From Candidatus Aeolococcus gillhamiae (GTDB lineage: Bacteria > Chloroflexota > Dormibacteria > Aeolococcales > Aeolococcaceae), in the NCBI GenBank assembly GCA_003244045.1, contig QHBU01000268.1, positions 1 through 58,630 on the forward strand: a stretch of DNA of 58,630 bases, given 5' to 3'. The notes under the pieces are model-generated. The model was not told the DNA's origin and did no database searches. It was given only the letters and a program-made list of their open reading frames with translations. Position 1 is the first letter of the stretch. Every line of letters begins with the position of its first letter. Positions 51,427-57,104 of the stretch are shown piece by piece. The position numbers and the translations under genes were made by a program.

Positions 51427-51945
51427 TCAGCTGTCGGGCGCGTCTCGCTCTCGGTCGCCATTGACTGGTTGCTCGGTGATGTCCCGCGCGTAATTGGCCA
51501 GCGACCGCTGGTACCTGGGGAGATGCGGGGCCAGCGCGGCGAGCGCGAGCGAAGTGGCCTCACGCTCCCGACCGGTGTCGACGAGGGCCAGTGCCAGGAA
51601 ACCCCGCACCGCATCGTCGAGGTGATCGGACGGGGCACTGAGCTCGGTGGTGAGCAGTTCCACGCTCTCCTCAGCACGACCGAGGTTCCGCAGAGAGCTG
51701 GCCAGCTGGATGACCGCGCGGCGCCGTCGTTCGACGGTCAGCCCCATATCGAGGGCGTGACGGTACAACGGCACTGCGAGGTCAGAGTGCCCGGTTGAAT
51801 CCAGGGCGGCCGCGCGCTCGAAGACGCCCGTGCCACTCTCGGGTGGCAACTCGGCCGCGAGGCTGTCGATGAGAGCCAGGAAGTCATCCTCACGGCGGTC
51901 GTCAATGGATGCCCAGGTGTCGGCCAGACGTTCCTCCCAGCTCAT
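51427..51945 (-). CDS. TPR-repeat protein (TPR_5-like)
   Basis: 172 residues built of TPR-like helices: VFERAAALDSTGHSDLAVPL, YRHALDMGLTVERRRRAVIQ, LASSLRNLGRAEESVELLTT and LALVDTGREREATSLALAAL. It resembles the single-domain TPR_5 group of cytosolic proteins of unknown role found next to regulators in Actinobacteria and relatives. Last gene of a three-gene minus-strand set (52508 to 51427) divergent from the B12-sensor gene; partner unknown. Confidence 0.85.
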   Translation of the reverse strand: MSWEERLADTWASIDDRREDDFLALIDSLAAELPPESGTGVFERAAALDSTGHSDLAVPLYRHALDMGLTVERRRRAVIQLASSLRNLGRAEESVELLTTELSAPSDHLDDAVRGFLALALVDTGREREATSLALAALAPHLPRYQRSLANYARDITEQPVNGDRERDAPDS

Positions 51946-51979
51946 CGGCCCAGCTTAGGGCGATTCCGCCAGTCAGACG

Positions 51980-52168
51980 TTACTGCTTGAGCCTTTCGAC
52001 CAGCTCGGTGACCGTCTCCTGCAGCCGGTCCACGATGCGTTGAGCGCGCTCGGCAGAGCGGTCGGTCGGTCGGCGTCGACGGAGCACCTCGATGGTGGCC
52101 GCGAGGGCGGTGAGGTCGGCAGACGCTCGACTGAGGAGACTGAGATCGGTGGTGTCCCATCTAGTCAC
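51980..52168 (-). CDS. Small helical protein of unknown function
   Basis: 62 residues, MTRWDTTDLSLLSRASADLT followed by a charged amphipathic helix ending VDRLQETVTELVERLKQ; heptad-like spacing suggests a coiled coil. GTG 52168 overlaps the stop of the upstream gene by 8 nt (GTGACTAG), which is the main reason for this start; a longer open frame upstream is the shadow of that gene. Not recognised; the position between a pseudo-receiver and a TPR protein suggests an adaptor. Confidence 0.6.
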   Translation of the reverse strand: MTRWDTTDLSLLSRASADLTALAATIEVLRRRRPTDRSAERAQRIVDRLQETVTELVERLKQ

Positions 52169-52508
52169 CGGACAGCTCCTCGACCAGGCAGAGAATCGCG
52201 CGGGGAGTGGTCGGCAACTGCACGAAGTACCCTCGTTGAAAACCCGCGGCTGCGAAGTCGCCGGCGAGGGCTGACCCACTGAGCAGGATGCAAGGGAATC
52301 GACAGAATCTCGCGTGGAGTGAGGCGAGGGTCCAGCCCGGCGGCCACGCATCGGCGGCGGCCACGACGAGGGTCGGGTCGGCGGCGGTCGGCTCCGGGTT
52401 GGGCGTGACCGCGACACCTTCGAGGGTCATCAGCTCGGTGAGCGACTCGAGCAGGTCGGCGTCCGCGCACACAATGTGGACACGCTTTGCGATACCTCCC
52501 CTGACCAT
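52161..52508 (-). CDS. Receiver-like (pseudo-response-regulator) protein
   Basis: 115 residues with the alternating beta/alpha pattern of a CheY-like domain: VHIVCADADLLESLTELMTL with an acidic pair after strand 1, PTLVVAAADAW in place of the phospho-Asp strand, ILLSGSAL with the Ser/Thr position, and FVQLPTTPRAILCLVEEL, where the conserved Lys-Pro is Leu-Pro. Loss of the Lys suggests it does not work as a normal phosphoreceiver. It is the first gene of the minus-strand set and starts 71 nt from the B12-sensor gene across a palindrome. Family assignment is by pattern only. Confidence 0.6.
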   Translation of the reverse strand: MVRGGIAKRVHIVCADADLLESLTELMTLEGVAVTPNPEPTAADPTLVVAAADAWPPGWTLASLHARFCRFPCILLSGSALAGDFAAAGFQRGYFVQLPTTPRAILCLVEELSGD

Positions 52509-52525
52509 CAGGAGAGGCTACGCGC

Positions 52526-52545
52526 TCGGTTCGCCAGAGAACCGA
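52526..52545. promoter_or_regulatory. 20-bp perfect palindrome in a divergent promoter region, putative MerR-type operator
   Basis: TCGGTTC-N6-GAACCGA, two perfect 7-bp arms, centred in the 71-nt gap between the pseudo-receiver gene (start 52508) and the B12-sensor gene (start 52580). MerR-family dimers bind such palindromes. The DNA-binding partner encoded at 53258 is the obvious candidate; this is inferred from position. Confidence 0.55.
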
Positions 52546-52579
52546 CGGCCCCGGTCTCGGCTTTGACAAGATCCTGGAC

Positions 52580-53251
52580 ATGACCGTGGATGCCCCGGTG
52601 GCAGTCCGCCGAACGCGCCGGCCGCGGCCGCCTGTCGTCGCATTCACCTCCAGCCTCCTGTCGGGCGATGCGAAGAGCGCCACAGAGATCGCCTGGCGCT
52701 ACCTGGCGGCCACAGGGTCCCGGCTTGCCGTCATCAGCGACCTGATCCACCCGGCGCAGTACGAGGTCGGTGAGCTCTGGTACCAAGGAACTGTTGGCGT
52801 CGCCGAGGAGCATCGCGCCACCGCGATCGTCATCGCCGTCGCGGGCCGCTTGACGCCGACTCCGGTAGCCCGCCCGGTGCGTCCCGGCGCGTGTTGCATC
52901 CTCTCGGGGCTCACGCGCGAGCGGCACATCGTCGGACTCCAGGTGCTGGCGCTCGCGCTCGAGGACGAAGGGTGGACTGTGCACCAACTGGCGCCGCCCA
53001 CGCCGCCGGCCGAGCTGCTGCGTGCGGTGGCGGAGTGGCGCCCCGACGTCGTCGGGATCTCCGCCGCATACCTGCCGGCGACGCGGGAAATCTCCGAATC
53101 CATCGAGGCCGTGCGGGCGATGAAGGTCCCGGTCCTGGTGGGAGGCTCGTTCTTCAACCGAGCGCCAGACCTCTGGCGCACCGTCGGCGCCGATGCCCAC
53201 GGTAGCGACGCGCGGGTCACGACTGTCCTGATGCGCAAGCTGCTCGGATAG
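52580..53251 (+). CDS. Stand-alone cobalamin-binding sensor protein (CarH/LitR-like photosensory module)
   Basis: 223 residues. About 25-95 match the four-helix B12-binding_2 cap: LSGDAKSATEIAWRYLAATG and VGELWYQGTVGVAEEHRATA, which contains the W-x9-EH motif of CarH that packs over the adenosyl group. About 105-220 form the Rossmann B12-binding domain with ERHIVGLQ, the E-x-H-x2-G form of the cobalamin motif used by CarH-type photoreceptors, VVGISAAYLPA and VPVLVGGSFF. No DNA-binding domain is present; a MerR-type protein follows 6 nt downstream. A corrinoid carrier for methyl transfer is the alternative, but those occur beside methyltransferase genes, absent here. Confidence 0.85.
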   Translation: MTVDAPVAVRRTRRPRPPVVAFTSSLLSGDAKSATEIAWRYLAATGSRLAVISDLIHPAQYEVGELWYQGTVGVAEEHRATAIVIAVAGRLTPTPVARPVRPGACCILSGLTRERHIVGLQVLALALEDEGWTVHQLAPPTPPAELLRAVAEWRPDVVGISAAYLPATREISESIEAVRAMKVPVLVGGSFFNRAPDLWRTVGADAHGSDARVTTVLMRKLLG

Positions 53252-53257
53252 CTTGCG

Positions 53258-53944
53258 GTGGTCGACACGCTGTCGCTCACCATCGGCGAACTCGCCTCCA
53301 TGGTGGGGATCTCCACCGACACGATTCGCGCATGGGAGCGCCGCCATGCGCTGTTGTCGCCGCATCGAACTGTCACCGGCCATCGGCGCTACGGGATGGA
53401 CGACGTCGAGACGCTTCGCCGCGTACGTCAGAACGTCGCCGTTCGCAGGCTGTCGCTGAAGCTTGCCATCGCCGAGGCGCAGGGGCTTCTGGTCGAGGCT
53501 GCCGTGCCGGTGCCGATGCCGGTGCTCACCGTCGTCGATGCGGCAGGTGGGAGGAGCGAAGCGCCCTGGCGCGCCGTCGCCGACCTCCTTCCCAACGTGG
53601 TCTGCATCGTGAACCCGACCGGCGAGATCATCGACACCAACATGGCCTTTGCGCACATGACGGGGGTGCTGCGGCTCGAGCTACGCGGGAAGCGTTTTCT
53701 TGATCTCATCGAGCCCGCGAACCGCGCCAAGGCGGTCCGCCTCTACAAGCCCGAGCCCCAACGACGGCGTGGATGGGAGCTGAACCTGCGGACGCGCACC
53801 GTATCAGGGCTGTTCGCGTTCGACTCGTACGTCGTGCCGACGATGGCCAGCGCATTCATCGTTCTCATCGGCACGGACCTTTCGTCGTCGGGCCTGGAAC
53901 TGTGGCCTCAGTCGACGGAGCTCCCTGTCCAGGATTCTGTCTAA
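53258..53944 (+). CDS. MerR-type HTH protein with a PAS-like effector domain
   Basis: 228 residues. The N-terminal winged helix (about 5-75) reads LTIGELASMVGISTDTIRAW, ERRHALLSPHRTVTGHRRYG, MDDVETLRRVR; the WERR-x-x-LLSPxRT block is typical of CarH/LitR/MlrA-type MerR proteins. Instead of the expected cobalamin domain, about 108-215 look like a PAS fold: AVADLLPNVVCIVNPTGEII, DTNMAFAHMTGVLRLELRGK, RFLDLIEPANR. The GTG start is 6 nt after the B12-sensor gene, so the two are surely co-transcribed and may form a split light or redox sensor. PAS ligand is unknown. Confidence 0.85.
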   Translation: MVDTLSLTIGELASMVGISTDTIRAWERRHALLSPHRTVTGHRRYGMDDVETLRRVRQNVAVRRLSLKLAIAEAQGLLVEAAVPVPMPVLTVVDAAGGRSEAPWRAVADLLPNVVCIVNPTGEIIDTNMAFAHMTGVLRLELRGKRFLDLIEPANRAKAVRLYKPEPQRRRGWELNLRTRTVSGLFAFDSYVVPTMASAFIVLIGTDLSSSGLELWPQSTELPVQDSV

Positions 53945-53983
53945 GCCTGCTCGCGTCGCACCTAGCCGTGCCGGCCCAGTGCC

Positions 53984-53992
53984 GATAACACT
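53984..53992 (+). promoter_or_regulatory. Weak candidate -10 region for the sigma factor gene
   Basis: GATAACACT ends 6 nt before ATG 53999, flanked by two TGCCGGC copies (53969-53975 and 53992-53998). Possible leaderless promoter with repeat elements. Confidence 0.3.
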
Positions 53993-53998
53993 GCCGGC

Positions 53999-54715
53999 AT
54001 GCTCAACAGTCAAGCGCTGCGATCGACCCCGATGGCATCAACCGCTGCGGAGGGCGGCGTCGACCGCGAGACCCAGAGCTTCGCCGCCATGTACGACAGC
54101 TTCGGCGCACTCGCGTTCACGCTGGCGCATCGCATCGTGCGTGACCCGGGGATTGCCGAGGACGTGGTCCAGGAGTCATTTCTCGCCATATGGCGGAACG
54201 CGGGGCGCTATGACGCTGGCCGGGGGTCGATGCAGGCGTGGCTGTGCCGGGTCGTGCGCAACCGCGCGATCGATCGGCTCAGGGACGTTTCCGGGCGGCA
54301 GCGCCACGACCGGTCGCTCGACGCATACATGTCCCTGGTGAGCGCCCACGACGTCGTGTCGGATGTGCTGCGGTTGGAGGAGACCCGCGCCGTGAAGTCG
54401 GCCATGGCATCTCTGCCCCCGATGCAGCGTGAGGTCATCGATCTCGCCTACTACGGGGGAAAGACGCAGAGCGAGATCGCGGTCCTGACGGGGGTACCGC
54501 TGGGAACGGTAAAGGGACGAACCCGTTCGGCCATGCGGTCGTTGGCCGCCGCGCTAGGGGCCTTGCGCGACCCTGCTCTTGCAGAGGCGCCAGGCGTCTC
54601 CGGGAGCCATCGGCGGCTGCTTGCCCCCCGTCCTGCGGACCTTGCCTGCTCACAGAGGCGAGTCACCAGGCACTCCCTACAATCGGACGCCAATGCAGGT
54701 GGCGCCGACCACTGA
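53999..54715 (+). CDS. ECF-type RNA polymerase sigma factor
   Basis: 238 residues with region 2 (about 30-100: YDSFGALAFTLAHRIVRDPG, IAEDVVQESFLAIWRNAGRY, MQAWLCRVVRNRAIDRLR) and region 4 (about 135-190: LPPMQREVIDLAYYGGKTQS, EIAVLTGVPLGTVKGRTRSA). A roughly 45-residue tail follows. No anti-sigma gene lies beside it; instead the upstream partners are the B12-sensor and the MerR-PAS gene, 54 nt away. In Streptomyces the light-responsive sigma factor LitS is controlled by the B12-dependent MerR protein LitR, a tempting parallel. Overlaps the glycosylase gene by 23 nt. Confidence 0.92.
   Translation: MLNSQALRSTPMASTAAEGGVDRETQSFAAMYDSFGALAFTLAHRIVRDPGIAEDVVQESFLAIWRNAGRYDAGRGSMQAWLCRVVRNRAIDRLRDVSGRQRHDRSLDAYMSLVSAHDVVSDVLRLEETRAVKSAMASLPPMQREVIDLAYYGGKTQSEIAVLTGVPLGTVKGRTRSAMRSLAAALGALRDPALAEAPGVSGSHRRLLAPRPADLACSQRRVTRHSLQSDANAGGADH
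54678..54683 (+). promoter_or_regulatory. -10 box for leaderless uracil-DNA glycosylase gene
   Basis: TACAAT inside the 3' end of the sigma factor gene, 9 nt before ATG 54693; predicted start at about 54690. No Shine-Dalgarno is visible. Confidence 0.5.
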
Positions 54716-55343
54716 GGAGCTGCTCGAGATCCACGGCCGGATCCGGGCGTGCGTCGCCTGCCGCCTCCATGTCACGCGCACCCAGGCAGTCCCCGGCTAC
54801 GGCCCGGTCGAGGCGCGGATCATGGCGGTGGGGGAGGCTCCCGGAGAGAAGGAGGACCGGCAGGGCCGTCCGTTCGTCGGAGCAGCCGGGACGCTGCTCA
54901 CCGAGCTCGTTGAGTCGATCGGCCTCACCCGTCGCGACATCTACATCACCAACACGGTGCGCTGCCGGCCTCCGGGCAATCGCGACCCGCAGCCCGACGA
55001 GGTGGAGGCGTGCAGCCATTTCCTTGACGAGACCATCGCGCTGCTGCGCCCCGACGTCATCCTCATCCTCGGCCGCCACGCCCTGCAGCGATTGCTCCCC
55101 GAATCGGCGGGGATCACCCGGTTCCACGGTCAGCGGGTGGTGCGTGACGACCGCGTCTACGTGCCGCTGTATCACCCCGCCGCCGCCCTCTACAACGGCT
55201 CGCTTCGTGAGACGCTCTTCGCCGACATGCAACGGGTGCGCGGCTATCTCGACGAGGCGGAGGCCGTGCGAGGGCCGCGCGTGCGGCCCGAGCACGCGGT
55301 CAGCCAGCGCGAGCACGACCAATTGAGCCTCTTCGCCCTGTGA
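54693..55343 (+). CDS. Family 4 uracil-DNA glycosylase (Fe-S)
   Basis: 216 residues. Removes uracil from DNA. The four [4Fe-4S] cysteines of family 4 are present: RACVACRLH (two, about 14 and 17), NTVRCRPPGN and VEACSHFLDE. Motif I is GEAPGEKEDRQGRPFVGAAG and motif II YHPAAAL. The C-terminal 30 residues end in QLSLFAL. ATG 54693 is supported by the -10 box just upstream. Its stop overlaps the rnj GTG (GTGA). Confidence 0.93.
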   Translation: MQVAPTTEELLEIHGRIRACVACRLHVTRTQAVPGYGPVEARIMAVGEAPGEKEDRQGRPFVGAAGTLLTELVESIGLTRRDIYITNTVRCRPPGNRDPQPDEVEACSHFLDETIALLRPDVILILGRHALQRLLPESAGITRFHGQRVVRDDRVYVPLYHPAAALYNGSLRETLFADMQRVRGYLDEAEAVRGPRVRPEHAVSQREHDQLSLFAL

Positions 55344-56983
55344 TCTCCCTGGTTCCCCTCGGCGGTCTCGGAGAGATCGGCCGCAACCTGATGGCGATCG
55401 AGTGCGGCGAGGACATCGTGGTCGTCGATTGCGGGCTAATGTTCCCCGAGCAGGAGATGCTGGGCATCGACCTGGTCATCCCCGACGTCACCTGGCTGAT
55501 GGAGCGGGTGCAACGGGTGCGCGGCATCGTGCTCACTCACGCCCACGAGGACCACATCGGCGCCCTCCCGTACGTACTGCCGCGCCTGCCGGTGCCGGTG
55601 TACGGCACCTCGCTGACGCTGGGCTTCCTGCGCAACAAGCTCAAGGAGCACAAGCTGCTCGACTCCACCGACCTGCATACGGTGCGTGCCGGTGACACCG
55701 TGCAGCTCGGCGCCATCGCCGTCGAGTGGATCCACATCACCCACTCGGTCCCCGACGCCTGCTCGCTGGCGCTCCACACCCCCGAGGGCGTGATCATTCA
55801 CACAGGCGACTTCAAGATCGACCAGACGCCCGTGCAGGGCGCGCCCCCCGATTTGGCGCGGCTGGCCCGGCTTGGCGACGACGGCGTGCTGCTCCTGCTC
55901 AGCGACTCGACAAACGCCGAGCACGACGGGACGACGCCGAGCGAGCGGCGCGTCGGCGAGGGCCTGGCCCCGCTCTTCGCGGCCGCGCCGGGTCGCATCC
56001 TCATGGCCACGTTTGCCTCCAACATCTCGCGTCTGCAGCAGGCGATCGACGCCGCGGTCGACTGCGGGCGCAAGTGCTTCATCGTGGGCCGCTCCATGCT
56101 CAACAACGTGCGCGTCGGCCAGGAGCTCGGCTTCCTGCGCACGCCCGACATCTTCGTGTCCCCCAAACAGCACGCTTCCGTTCCCGACGACGAGCTCGCC
56201 GTGCTATGCACCGGCGCGCAGGGCGAGCCGATGTCGGCGCTGTCGCGCATCGCCGCGGGTGAGCACCCGATGGTGCAGCTCCATGAGGGCGACACGGTGA
56301 TCATCAGCGCGAACCCCATCCCCGGCAACGAGGAGGCGGTGCACCGCACCATCAACAACCTGTACCGCCGCGGGGCGCGGGTGTTCAACTCGTCGAAACA
56401 CCACGTGCATGCGTCGGGACACGCCAGCCGCGAGGAGCTCAAGCTGATGCTGACGCTGACCCGGCCGAAGTACTTCGTACCGGTCCACGGCGAGTACCGC
56501 CACCTGGCGATCCACGCCGACATCGCCGCCTCGGTCGGCATCGCGCGCGACCACATCCTGCCGGTCGACAACGGGACGGTGATCGACATCGACGCCGACG
56601 GCATCCATCGCCGGGGGCAGCGTGTCCCCGCCGGGTACGTCTACGTTGACGGGCTCAGCATCGACGAGGCCGGCGACGTCGTTCTCCGCGACCGGCGGTT
56701 GCTCGCCCAGGACGGCGTGGTCATCGTGGCCCTGACGGTCGAGCGCAGCACCGGCGCGGTCATCGCGGGACCTGACCTCATCTCCCGCGGATTCATCGAG
56801 GACAGCGCCACGGACAACCTCTTCGACGAGGCGCGCGCCCACACCCTGTCCCTGGTCGACAAGCTGAATCCCGACGCCGAATGGAGCGTCTGGCAGGCGG
56901 CGATCCACGAGGGGCTCTCGCGGTTCCTGTACTCGCGGACCCGCCGCCGTCCCATGATCCTGCCCGTGGTCACCGAGGTCTGA
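55340..56983 (+). CDS. rnj: Ribonuclease J
   Basis: Metallo-beta-lactamase/beta-CASP nuclease with 5'-3' exo- and endoribonuclease activity; the main RNA-decay enzyme where RNase E is absent. 547 residues: LVPLGGLGEIGRNLMAIE, VLTHAHEDHIGALPYVL (HxHxDH zinc site, about 70), HTGDFKIDQTPV, SDSTNAEHDGTTPSER, TFASNISRLQQAI, VGRSMLNNV, GEPMSALSRIA, HHVHASGHAS (about 355) and PVHGEYRHL, then the C-terminal domain. GTG start overlapping the upstream stop. Confidence 0.96.
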   Translation: MISLVPLGGLGEIGRNLMAIECGEDIVVVDCGLMFPEQEMLGIDLVIPDVTWLMERVQRVRGIVLTHAHEDHIGALPYVLPRLPVPVYGTSLTLGFLRNKLKEHKLLDSTDLHTVRAGDTVQLGAIAVEWIHITHSVPDACSLALHTPEGVIIHTGDFKIDQTPVQGAPPDLARLARLGDDGVLLLLSDSTNAEHDGTTPSERRVGEGLAPLFAAAPGRILMATFASNISRLQQAIDAAVDCGRKCFIVGRSMLNNVRVGQELGFLRTPDIFVSPKQHASVPDDELAVLCTGAQGEPMSALSRIAAGEHPMVQLHEGDTVIISANPIPGNEEAVHRTINNLYRRGARVFNSSKHHVHASGHASREELKLMLTLTRPKYFVPVHGEYRHLAIHADIAASVGIARDHILPVDNGTVIDIDADGIHRRGQRVPAGYVYVDGLSIDEAGDVVLRDRRLLAQDGVVIVALTVERSTGAVIAGPDLISRGFIEDSATDNLFDEARAHTLSLVDKLNPDAEWSVWQAAIHEGLSRFLYSRTRRRPMILPVVTEV

Positions 56984-57024
56984 GCGGGGCGAACGCAGGT
57001 TCGGCACGGCCGACGACCTGCTGA

Positions 57025-57030
57025 TACGAT
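57025..57030 (+). promoter_or_regulatory. Candidate extended -10 box for ftsK
   Basis: TACGAT with TGA upstream (TGn extended -10). The start near 57037 is followed at once by a hairpin CTCCGGG-GAA-CCCGGAG (57039-57055), which could also act as an rnj terminator although no T-run follows. Confidence 0.45.
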
Positions 57031-57104
57031 CGACGCGCCTCCGGGGAACCCGGAGAGCAGCCGCGATTCTTACCACGTCACGACCCAGGCTGCACCACCA
57101 AGAG

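Noticed and set aside
52580-53251. Corrinoid protein of a methyltransferase system
   Set aside because: The cobalamin motif is E-x-H-x2-G with the CarH-type W-x9-EH cap, and no methyltransferase gene is nearby; a regulatory role fits better, though it is not proven.
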